Assembly (NCBI GenBank): GCA_002104985.1 | Contig: MCGO01000071.1 | Span: forward strand, 1 to 64,000 | DNA: 64,000 nucleotides | Source: Rhizoclosmatium globosum | Lineage: Eukaryota; Chytridiomycota; Chytridiomycetes; Chytridiales; Chytriomycetaceae | Direction: 5' to 3' | In this document: positions 54,823 through 64,000 of the stretch, piece by piece | Numbering within the stretch: the stretch's first letter is position 1 | How the letters are laid out: each line of letters begins with the position of its first letter | Position numbers and translations under genes: made by a program | Notes under the pieces: model-generated | What the model was told of the DNA's origin: nothing | The model's database searches: none | Seen by the model: only the letters and a program-made list of their open reading frames with translations

Positions 54823-56396
54823 TTACAAAAACTCGTCATCGCTTCCGTCGCTGATTTCCCACTTGTGTGCCAACTCCTCCATCACACTCATGGCCCTTGC
54901 AGACTCCTTTGCTGCAGCCTTTGCATCTTCTGCTTCAGCTTTCCCAGATCCAGCCATAACAACAAGTTTAAGCACAGGTCGGTCCTGTGTTCCACTGGTA
55001 TAACTTTTCTTTCCTCTCTGCGAATTGGCGGTGGCTAGTCTCAAAGCGGATTCTGAAGACTCTGGTTTACTCTGAACTGTTCCAATGCTTCATTTGATGC
55101 AGGAAGTAGTCCATCGCGTTTCAAGTTGGGATATTTGGCGCCTATCTTTTTGAATATGTCTCGCTTTGCAGAGACAACACGTTCCCTCCTCAACAAATCC
55201 AATTTTTTTCGTGAGCTTGCGAGTCCATGACTTTCGAGATTCTGAGTTTAAGTAAATCCTCACGGACAATTTGTTCTCGCTCGAGGTCGTGGTTTTCACG
55301 TTCAATGAGTTCCTTTTTCTTGAGGAGTTCTTGTGTATTTGTGATACATCGACGAAGCTCGGCTTCGAGTCTAATGTTTTCGACTTCCATTGCTGCTGCG
55401 TGTTCTTTGAGGTAGTTGGTTGCTTTTTCTTGGGCTGCGTTCTCCATTTCTTGAATTTTGAGGTCAGCTTCGCGTTGGAGTTTTATACGCGTTTCCAACA
55501 ATGATCTTTCGAGGATAGCCACTTTTTCGTTGTGAGCTCGGTCAGAGTCAATGATATCTTGCCGGATTTTGATGATTTCTGCTTCATGTCTGGATCGTTT
55601 TGAGATAATGTCCGAGAGTCCCATCATATCTTGTTGCTTCGATTCAAGCTTGAGTTCCAGTTCAATAATAACATTCTTAAGCTCTTCGATTTTAATGCGG
55701 TTGTACGCCTCACGGTCTCGACGTTTTTGGGCAAATACTTCTGTGTCTTTCTTTTTCCCGTCTTGAAGAGAGTCAATTGTTGCTTGTTTTTCGTCTTTCT
55801 TGTTGAGTAAATATCTGATGTATTCCGTCTAAAGGATGTGAGTGAGTTGTGTGAAAAAAAACAAAAAAAAACATGAAATACTCACTGTATCTTTTTCAGT
55901 TGACTCAATTTCGTTACGATACCATTCATTTTCTGCTTTACTGTTTTGAATTGTGTCAACATGGATTTGAGTTTTGGATTTAACTTACTAATGAGCACAC
56001 TTTTCCTTGTAACTTGCGAGATCTTTATCCAAGACTCAAGTCTTGCGAGAACGATTAAAACAACGCAATTATTGACCACAAAATACCTCGCTCGCAATAG
56101 TTTCTCGTCTAACTCTTCCAACTTGAGCTCCACAGAAGTTGGGTTCGGAGCTTTTGGTGCCGTCCCAACAACTGCTTCACGTAAAAATGTCCCGCCAATC
56201 CAACACCAGGAGGCGCCTTCTTTCCTTTCTTGACTTTAATTGTTTCGTCATAGTTTTCATCTTTCACGGGAGGATCTGGGATAGGAATACCGGATCCCTT
56301 TTGCACAGGCGGCGGAGTCGGTTTCTCTTCTTCCTTCTTTTTCGGAGGCGAGTGGGCTTTTGATTTGCTTTTGGAGCTTCCTTTCGCTGCAGCCAT
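54823..56396 (-). CDS. long coiled-coil protein, possibly flagellum-associated
   Basis: Starts MAAAKGSSKSKSKAHSPPKK with a Lys/Pro-rich leader. It then runs through GHFLREA-like and SVELKLEELDEKLLRARLE segments into nearly continuous coiled coil (for example LQREADLKIQEMENAAQEK, NHDLEREQIVREDLLKLR). It ends with KKSYTSGTQDRPVLKLVVM and an acidic terminus DGSDDEFL. The last motif and the coiled-coil layout recall coiled-coil proteins of cilia and basal bodies (CFAP157/BBOF1 type), which would fit the IFT43 gene, but I am not certain. One missing T near 56183 breaks exon 1. Several introns (for example 55830-55884, about 56010-56055). Confidence 0.55.
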
Positions 56397-56439
56397 TATA
56401 TCCTGGAACGAAAAGGAGAGGAATGGAAATCTTTGAAAA

Positions 56440-57382
56440 ATGACAATTGCTTCTGATGCAGTTGGACGCAACTTCTGTGGCCCGCACAAGAAGGATATGT
56501 GCCATATTTGTGGCATGGACTTTCGAATGACGAACGAGTTGGCAGAGATTCGAGCTGGATTGAGACCTGAACCTACCAAGTTGCAGAAACTCGCCGAGGA
56601 GAGAACCATCCTTCAGCGTGGAATCAGCTTCATGCGTGGGCCGGCAGGGGTACCTCCAGTGATGAAGGCAAACTACGACTTCCATGTTCAGCAGCTTGCG
56701 AAGGTCGAGAAGGAAATTGAAGAGCTTACCAAGGCCGAGTCTGATCGAAAAGAGCTGGAAGAAGCGACTGCAAAGTCAAGGGCAAAGTATGCCAGCCAGG
56801 ATGCAGATACAAGGCGATAGCGATGGCTATGGCAGCGAAGAACCCCGAAAAGACGTCATTTGAACTGGGTGGTGTTGAAACACAGGAACTGTTTGAGAAG
56901 GTTGCATCAGTCCCTCTTAGGAAGTCGGAAGCTGATCCTAATACGTGCTCTTATTGCCAAAAGCCGTCTATAGTTTCGTTGAAGTATTGTGCCCGTTGCA
57001 ATGCTGTAAGATATTGTGATGCGAACTGCCAGAAACTGGCATGGAAGGGTCATAAATTAGAATGCAACCTGCTGAAAAGAAAACGAAGGGAAAGCTGCCG
57101 TTGTCTTGGGCTCAACTCGCTGAATTTAAGGGGGTTGCTGAGGGACGCGAATTGGTTGTTCGAGTAATGCTCATTGACAAATTCGGACCAAAAACTGTGC
57201 TGAAGTGCAAAGATAGCCAAGGGATTGTGAAGCCGATTGTTCTTTTAGAGAATGGGGGTTTGGATCGCGTCGTTCCTGGAACAGTCCTTCGTTGGAAAGA
57301 GCCCAGATTTGACACAAAGACAGACGGAGCACTTCTGGAGAGTTCTGATCTTTTGAATATTACTCTCGACAAGTCAGACTAA
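56440..57382 (+). CDS. MYND zinc-finger protein
   Basis: Two open frames plus a third join into one protein if one A is added at about 56811 and one at about 57075. The N-terminus has CGPHKKDMCHICGMDF, a possible small zinc site, followed by a coiled coil (QQLAKVEKEIEELTKAES). The MYND finger (CSYCQKPS, YCARCNAVRYCDANCQKLAW, GHKLEC) has all eight metal ligands in order and usually binds Pro-rich partners. A C-terminal domain of about 105 residues (LPLSWAQLAEF, RVMLIDKFGPKTVLK) is not recognised. The start is 43 nt from the divergent coiled-coil gene and the stop is 22 nt before the SUMO-ligase gene. Confidence 0.7.
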
Positions 57383-57404
57383 TCTCACAAATAAACGTCC
57401 GAAA

Positions 57405-58933
57405 ATGTTCTTCCCATATCAAAGACAGCCCAGCCAGAGCACGCCGTGTCCCGCACTTTCGCTGACGCCATCAGACCTTGTAGAACTTAGCAAAGATGAC
57501 AACTTTTCAGAGCTTGGGCCACGTGGGATAGCACGGCTTTTGAGCAGACCAGCATTCATAACACAGTTCACACCAACACAGCTTAGAACACTCGCCGACT
57601 GGGCAACTCATCGCTTTAAGAAAGCCATGCCGTTTATACTCATCAATTCGGATAAACACTGGGCGGCAGTCGTCCAAAGTCTCTTCTTTTCTCCAGTCTT
57701 CATGTACCATTCCCCCGATCTAACACTTACCCATTCTAATCCTACGTTCAAGATATCCTGATTGTCTGAATCCATCGCCAGCTTACTCGTCTAATCATGA
57801 GGTCTTGAAAGTCAGAAATCGAATGGACGCCATAAGCCATGCTCTGAAAAGCTACCCAGGCTTTAAATGCTCGCAATGTAGAATACGAAGTCAGAATCCC
57901 CCTGAAATATGCAGTTTATGTGCAGCAAGGCATGATTTCCATTACATATTTTGTTCTGCAACTTGTTGTGATGCCCACAAAACTGCGAAACATGCACCGT
58001 GGCCGCTTTTGGATGGCTCAAGTTCTTATCGTGCGGAAGTTCAAACGCGACTTCAACCTGTATCTATGGACCGATCAAGTACAGCCGAAACCCATTTCCA
58101 GTCCTCCAAAGAACGAAACCCAGAACTCAGTCAGATTCTCCAAAACTCTATGAATCAGCTCTTATTGAAACTAGATTCCCTCAATATCGAATCTTGGCCT
58201 TCAAGAGCTCAGACAAATTGTTGTTGAGTCACAGAAGACAAAATTGAAGGAACGACCTCTGGGCAGCACCGAAACAGACGCGAGTGAAATTTGTACTGGA
58301 GATTCTATTATCATCTTCAAATGTCCTCTATCGCTTGTTCGAATAGAGCATCCGGCAAAAGGAAAACAGTGCCAACACCAACAAGTTTTTGACGCTGAAG
58401 TATAAATTATAATCCACATTCGATGGTTTGTTTCTTACTTATGTATGCAGAAGTTTCTACAGTTCAACGAGAAGCGGTCGACGTGGAAATGTCCTGTTTG
58501 CACAAACCAGATTCAAAAACAGGTATATACCTATAATTGCCGCAACAACACTTTTCGTCAACTATGATATTAGGATCTTATTCTTGATGCCGAAATGCTT
58601 CGGTTACTCACAAAATATCCAGACTCTGATAAGTGCATCGTGAAAGAAAATGGAGAGGACTCAGCATTTGTTGAAACTCAATCTGTCGCCACTGTCCAAA
58701 TGGAAAACGCGCCGATATCAATCCAATCTTCAAAAGTTGTCATTGATTTGGATGATGATTTTGCATTCAACCCTATACATGTGACGGGTGAAAAGCGAAA
58801 AGTCGCAATTGATTTGTGTGACAGTGATGACGATGGAACAAATCTGGTAACATCGCGGCCAAAAGTAGACTTTCTGCAAGTGGAGGAAAGAGAGGTCGGA
58901 GGCAAGATTGTACGAACATTTGTTATAGATTGA
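57405..58933 (+). CDS. SP-RING (PIAS/Siz-type) SUMO E3 ligase with MYND-like finger
   Basis: The N-terminal region has a helical FSELGPRGIARLLSRPAF and a LADWATHRFKKAMPFILINS segment. A Cys/His cluster (CSQCRIRSQNPPEICSLC, then YIFCSATCCDAHKTAKH) looks like a MYND-type finger. The SP-RING follows, with KCPLSLVRIEHPAKGKQCQH, FDAEKFLQFNEKRSTWKCPV and CTNQIQKQDLILD, the pattern of PIAS and Siz ligases that transfer SUMO from Ubc9. The C-terminus carries VVIDLDDDF and VAIDLCDSDDD, acidic SUMO-interacting-type motifs. Introns lie near 58392-58450 and 58530-58574. The stretch 57746-58205 changes frame about three times, each repaired by one extra base, so a PINIT domain there cannot be judged. Confidence 0.82.
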
Positions 58934-59309
58934 TTGTTGTTTAAAATAGGTAAGAAAGAAAGTAAAGTAGATATCCGAAACTTAGGTGAAACGTGTGGGT
59001 TGAAAAGGGGGAAAGTGTTTTGGTTTCAGAGGTCAGACTTTGTCGGTTGAAAACTTAATAAGGTACCACATGCCGCCGCCTCCCATCCCACTGCTACAGC
59101 CATCGCATCATCATGGAGTGACCATCAGTGCATCCATCGTCTACAGTAACAATGATCTAGCTGGAGCTGTGTGCTGTAGATGGTTCGCGACGACTGTGAT
59201 GGGTACGAGAATCCGTCTTGGCGTGATGGCTGATGGGCAACCACAAACTTCGACTTGAACCCAACCAATCGCGAACTAGTATTCTAACAGTATCTTCTTA
59301 CTATAATAG
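58934..59309. other. intergenic region upstream of RPLP2
   Basis: 376 bp containing the RPLP2 promoter. A chance 72-codon open frame has no features. No other structure seen. Confidence 0.4.
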
Positions 59310-59648
59310 ATGAAGTACGTTGCTGCCTACCTCTTGGCCACCCTCGGTGGAAACGCCACCCCAGCTGCCGCTGACGTTGAGAAGATCCTCACCTCCGTTG
59401 GAGTTGAGGTTGACTCTGAGCGTGTCGAGAAGCTCATTGCCGAGCTCGACGGAAAGGACATTGCCGAGATCATCGCTGCCGGTTCCGCCAAGATGGCTTC
59501 CCTCCCAGCCGGAGGTGCTGCCGCCCCAGCTGCTGCTGCCGCTGCTCCAGCTGCCGGTGCCGCCGCTGCTGCCCCAGCTGCCAAGGAGGAGAAGAAGGAG
59601 GAGAAGGAGGAGTCCGACGACGACATGGGCTTCGGTCTCTTCGACTAA
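59310..59648 (+). CDS. RPLP2: 60S acidic ribosomal protein P2
   Basis: Stalk protein that recruits elongation factors. Single exon, 112 residues. [20 protein letters not shown] start, helical dimerisation domain, Ala/Pro hinge, and the universal C-terminal end [12 protein letters not shown]. Codon usage is strongly biased towards C-ending codons (GCC, AAG, CTC), as expected for a very highly expressed gene. Confidence 0.98.
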   Translation: MKYVAAYLLATLGGNATPAAADVEKILTSVGVEVDSERVEKLIAELDGKDIAEIIAAGSAKMASLPAGGAAAPAAAAAAPAAGAAAAAPAAKEEKKEEKEESDDDMGFGLFD

Positions 59649-59926
59649 ACGCCTTAACTCCTTGATTTATTGCAACGATTTCATTGTGCAAGGTTGTGGA
59701 TTACTATTGCGGGATATTCAGAAGTGGTTATGTTGGCCTATGTTGAAATAAAACCTTCTGTTGATTCCACACTTGGAATGTTTCTATGATGGTTCCCTTT
59801 CTGGAATCTGCACAATAAGCAACATGGACGTTACAGTTTATTCGAATTCAACAATAGTGATACTCCCAATAATGACAATAGATGGACAACACTCCCCAGT
59901 CCCGTAAAATGCAGTTTGGCGTCGTT

Positions 59927-60488
59927 TAGATCTGAAGACCAGAAGTAAGCATAAACAAACTCACATATAGAAACAGTAAAGCAACTCACGTCATCGATAT
60001 CGAATTCAACATCCACATCATCGTCAGACTCTCCACCAACATCGTTCTCGTTAACCTTGAGCGAATCTGGCAACTCTCCGTAGGTCTTCAACATTCTTGC
60101 CTCATCAGCAGTATACTTCAAGATGATATCGGCCTTGGAGTCCTGGTAGTCTCGCAGGGACAAGAGAACCAAGTCTCCAGCAGCAATCCACACCTTCTTT
60201 CTGAAGGCTCCACGAATGTGTCCCAATCGCTTTTCTCCGTCCATACATTGAGCTTCAATCCATCCGTTTCCAAGCATCTTTGTTACTGAAGCGTATTCTT
60301 GGCCTTCCTCCTTGAAGACGAGTTCTCGCTTTTCACCCTCGTTGTCTCCCTTTCCCCTTGATAATAAAGTGATAATTAAGTATTGTTGATTGGTTGAAAG
60401 CAGGATTGGATTGCGTTGAGTGGGTGGGAGCATTGACAGGCACTCACTTCTTGCGGTTCTTTCCACCCTTTCCCTTGTTCTTGGGCAT
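59927..60488 (-). CDS. eIF1A: translation initiation factor 1A
   Basis: Binds the ribosomal A site and stimulates scanning and 43S complex formation. Exons 60448-60488, 59990-60356 and 59927-59932; 137 residues. [13 protein letters not shown] basic tail, OB-fold blocks [55 protein letters not shown], and the acidic end EFDIDDI. The final exon is just six bases (Ile plus stop), supported by a good donor after FDIDD and by the family ending in DIDDI. Confidence 0.96.
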
Positions 60489-60628
60489 TTGATCTAGAAA
60501 GTGAAACGAGAAAGGTCAGCAATCGAACTCAGGGCACAGAAGGGGCCTCCAACGATGGCGCTCACATTGTTCTCAAAGAAAGAAAAAACCGAAACTCACC
60601 CACAACCAACTTCCATATCAACCCCTTC

Positions 60629-60892
60629 ATGAAGCGGAAAATGAGCAACCAGCCTGGCGATGATAATCATGCAAAAGTTATGGGATCTACTACCAGTCCT
60701 CTGACAGCTGTAATTGACATTCCAGGGAGAGGTCCAATCAGCTTCTCTGTCGATCCTTTGCCCAATGAACCACTCTCGGAATCTATTGGAAGACTATACA
60801 AATCAATTAATGCGGAACTGACTTCTGTTCTGACGGGAGGTGCTGCAGTTCCTGTTGTCGACGCCGAGTTGGAGGAACCAGACTCTGACTGA
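60629..60892 (+). CDS. small acidic-tailed protein, possibly KEOPS subunit GON7-like
   Basis: 87 residues, single exon. The centre reads VIDIPGRGPISFSVDPLP and SIGRLYKSINAELTSVLT, followed by an acidic end. A short strand region plus a helix with LxxSxNxxLTxxL is the pattern of the GON7 subunit of the EKC/KEOPS tRNA-modifying complex, but the family is so short and variable that this is tentative. It lies divergent from eIF1A. Confidence 0.45.
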   Translation: MKRKMSNQPGDDNHAKVMGSTTSPLTAVIDIPGRGPISFSVDPLPNEPLSESIGRLYKSINAELTSVLTGGAAVPVVDAELEEPDSD

Positions 60893-60965
60893 ATGTGTGA
60901 GCCTGTTCACTCCTGAATAATTTATTGTACAAGCGAAATATACCATTCTGTTCATCTACTCTTTT

Positions 60966-63900
60966 TTATTTGATTCGCTGCGTGCTCTTGTTGACTTGCG
61001 ATGGGTTCCTCATGACTTCTTGGATCATTCCCTTCACCTGCGCGACTACCTTGATGAATTCGATGTTTGCTGGACGTGTTTGGCTCATGGCTAGTGAAAG
61101 AAGGAAAGTCAGAAGATTACATCAAAACACACATAAAAAACTCAACTGTTGATGAATGGATCAATCTTCTCAATCAAGAACGGAAATGCTTGAACAATTC
61201 GTCCAAAGCAGATAAATACTTTAAGCAGAGAAGCTTGTGTGGCTGCGATTTGGCGTTGCTGTTGTTCTTGTGGTGTGGACCCTGTTGGTGCAACCACAGT
61301 GCTTTCACTAATCTGGCTACACATGGCAATCATTTTTGGAAGCACTGTCGATACAATTAACTGATGACTGGCTGGAATAGGGTATTTGACACAAAGGTGA
61401 GAAGCGAGAATCACGGCAAAGACTTGTTTCTCAAGGGAATGTTGTTGAAGGAGTTCAGCCAGAAATTCGAAACATACGTCTATTGTTAGCAGTTAGAATA
61501 TCGATTTGAAGATTCATAATGTTGTTTACGCATGGATGGAATCTTCTCGACAGCAACTGGGATCAGATCATCACGATATCCTTGGAAGTGCATTAGTTTC
61601 ATTGACTTCTTAGCGAGAACAAATCGTTGATGAATGAATGCACATGCAGTGGAATTGATTCGAATTGCTGAAGCTGGTTAGTAACGTATTGGGACTTTAG
61701 AAGAAGAGATTATACCATCATCGCTCAGCATTTCGCCCGCTTCACAGACTTCAAGTAGAGCCTGGAGAGCTGCTGATTCTTGAAGCTCCAATAGTGCATA
61801 CAGGTGCGCTTCTTTGATTTTTGATGTCTGTTTTTCCAGGTTGAGTATAAGCTTAACATCGAGATTACCAATGATGCGAACTCCACCTTATCCGTGAAAA
61901 TATTCATTTGATAAGTGTGGAAGTAATAGTGTCTTGACGAAGTCAAATAGCAATCGAGAATCTACGAGATGTTAAAGATGGTTTTTACGAACAAAGCATT
62001 GTACCTGCAAAAACACAGCAAACACCTCAGGAATCTTAAAGACTCGTTCATCTACTCGAAAAATAATCAAAGGATTCTGAAGCACGTCTTGGTTTGTTAA
62101 TATCCTGTGAATCTCGTTAGCCCAAAGATTGTTGAATCTTTCCCACTCACCCTTTTGGAAGCCAAGCTTTTATAGTCTTGATCCACACTTCGCGTGGTGA
62201 AATCGAGTTCAAACATTGAAACAGTTTCTGGAATAAAGAACGAATCCTGTCATTTCTACAATCGCAACAACCCTTTCAGTCACTCAGTCCAGCAAAACGA
62301 AACTTCTTACGTGCTACTCAAAACAGTCGGGAAAAAGTGATCCACTGCAACGTCCAAATACATTAGCAGCTGTGATGATTCCAACGCGCAGAGATATTCT
62401 AAACAAGCTATGGCTGCCCATGGCTCTTGATTACAAGCTTTCAAGACAGGAATCACCGTGGCCTCCGTTACACGAAAAGAAAACAAATCCGTCGCACCAC
62501 CTCGCAGTGATGGCTTCAACTGGTCATAAAGGATTCGGATTCGATAATCCAACGGAATGAGCGCTTCTCTACTCTGCCGGTCAGTGGAACAATTGAGAAT
62601 CGATCAGGTCTTAACTCGTCTAAATGGTTTTCGGATTGCAGGAAACTCGCAGCTGCTACGATTTGTGGGTATTGCGACGCAACTAGACTTGCGATGGAAG
62701 GATAGAAGGCTCCAAGACCTTCCCGGTTTTCGGCGCGTTCCATGTATGTCAAGATCCGGTTTATAGGCAGGATGTTCATTACTGACTCGGGATATTCTAC
62801 GGTTCAGAACTTGATCAGAGAACGGACTCAGCATGATGGTTTATTTACCTGAACAGGTCGGGTTGATTTCGGTGGTGTTGGGTGCAATCCGCTTTGCAAA
62901 GTATCGGTCATTAAGGTAAAGGACTTGGAAAAGCAAGACAACGTGGTATGGTTGTATGGCAGCCCCACGCTCGAATGATGCGGTGACTTCCAGATCGGAG
63001 ATTCGGGTGAATGTTTGGCTTTCAATAAGTCTGCGCGTAGAGCGTTTAATACAACAGGCATAAAAGGACGAATGAAAGAACTGACGTCTCAACGTATATC
63101 TTGAGTAGCTCAGGAAACTGAGAATGATATGGAGGCTTCAATGTGCGTATCGCCTGCATTATCCATTCCTTCACATCAATGCCTGCTTTCTGGTAAATTT
63201 TGGCTTTCAACAGTTCATGAACCACGACGATTTCAAGTCCAGAGGACAGCGTACTGGACGTGGCGTGTTTCCTTAGTGCGAGAGATCGATGTGCAATATC
63301 GGTTTCTGTTAACAGTTTCTCTGTGAATATCGACCGGAGACGTTGAAGACCATCCGGCGCTTTGATTCCACTTTGAGCCAAAGAATATAAATCTATTGAA
63401 TTAGTACGACTTACAGACGACAACTTGCACATTTAACACGCCTCTCACAAGATCACGAACTTCTGCTAACTGGTTTGTATGACAAAACACGCCAAGCATA
63501 AGTGTAAACTCTGAAGTATCAGATTGCGTGACTTTCATCAAAGCTTGTGTGAACTTTTCCACCGACACGGAAAAGAATTGATCTGCAGCTACAATTAAAG
63601 TGGATAATTTCAAGCGTGTTAGGCGTATGCTTTCAAAGCTGTTGGTTGACGATGATGGGGCGAGGATATAATTCAGGCAAGCGTGAGACTCTTCAGGTGT
63701 TAATTGAAGTTTGAAGTAGCCAGTGAATGCAGAGATGAGACGCATCAGGATACATTGTGTGGGAAGTGGAGACTGTGACGGAGATTCGGGTTAGCTTTGC
63801 TCTCTAGAATATCCCCAAATCGACCATGTGTAAAACACACCTTGGACAGCCCTTGCACCCTTTCGAAAACAGCAGATTTCGTAACTCCGAGTTGTTCCAT

Positions 63901-64000
63901 CAAAGCAGTATTTGAGGATTCATTCGAAAAGTACGTAGACTCCGTTGACAGCAGAGAATGAAGAACGTCAACCTTATTGTAGAAGTATGAATCAACGTAA
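60966..64000 (-). CDS. INTS2: Integrator complex subunit 2 (partial, C-terminal part)
   Basis: Large helical-repeat protein of the Integrator complex, which cleaves nascent snRNA and other RNA polymerase II transcripts. About ten exons with short introns run from the window end to a stop at 60966-60968. The last two exons are 61147 upwards and 60966-61090. The strongest match is near the C-terminus: SAIRINSTACAFIHQRFVLA, VAVEKIPSM, DVCFEFLAELLQQHSLEKQV, FAVILASHLCVKYPIPAS and AFPFLIEKIDPF align in order with the animal INTS2 end (PSMHICLDFLPELLAQP..., ...AFPPLYEDI). The 5' part lies outside the window. Confidence 0.72.

Noticed and set aside
59327..59626. Ala/Ser-rich minus-strand open frame
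   Set aside because: Antisense of RPLP2 in a strongly codon-biased gene.
1..64000. CRISPR arrays, bacterial operons or phage-like modules
   Set aside because: The sequence is eukaryotic with spliceosomal introns; the only short regular array is the hairpin repeat inside the LTR element, which lacks spacer-repeat structure.

Overview
The window is eukaryotic DNA from a gene-dense genome with many short GT-AG introns (mostly 40-60 nt, with branch sites like CTAAC/CTGAC), the standard genetic code and TTAGGG telomere-type repeats. It encodes an intraflagellar transport subunit (IFT43), a cytoplasmic dynein intermediate chain, an Integrator subunit (INTS2), class C-type receptors, a fungal TOK-like two-pore K+ channel and an expanded fungal DUF7918-type family. 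Together these suggest a flagellated early-diverging fungus (chytrid-like) or a close relative. That placement is inference.

Layout. 0-2.7 kb: an unrecognised gene and APRT. 2.9-10.6 kb: five tandem minus-strand DUF7918-type paralogs, most ending in a SUMO-interacting-type motif. A 1.45-kb gag-only LTR element with an array of twelve small hairpins has inserted between two of them. 10.7-22.2 kb: two copies of a large receptor-like membrane protein (OpuAC-like domain, Cys-rich domain, many membrane segments; the second copy is broken), three small hydrophobic-tailed Cys proteins, tRNA-His, tRNA-Trp, decayed tRNA copies and a sixth, divergent DUF7918-type gene. 22.5-42.3 kb: mostly housekeeping genes (NOP14, ferrochelatase, an LRR protein, an armadillo-SPRY protein, IFT43, an armadillo protein, a bZIP factor, a CCCH/methyltransferase protein, RPB12, dynein intermediate chain). 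42.5-44.2 kb: a seventh DUF7918-type gene, then a 224-bp direct repeat pair capped by interstitial telomere repeats. 44.3-64 kb: K+ channel, unknown protein, ASF1, RPL26, SNRPG, ZC3H3-type zinc-finger protein, class C GPCR, coiled-coil protein, MYND protein, SP-RING SUMO ligase, RPLP2, eIF1A, a GON7-like small protein and INTS2, which runs off the window.

Themes. SUMO biology recurs: a PIAS/Siz-type ligase and a paralog family carrying C-terminal [VI]-[VI]-D-L-T motifs lie in one window. Environmental sensing is prominent, with periplasmic-binding-protein-like ectodomains joined to membrane helices in two unrelated ways.

Caution. Many genes in 0-4 kb and 49.8-58.2 kb, including the essential splicing gene SNRPG, are broken by single missing bases, usually in short homopolymers. 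I read these as residual consensus errors rather than real lesions. Exon coordinates were worked out by eye from splice signals and frame continuity.
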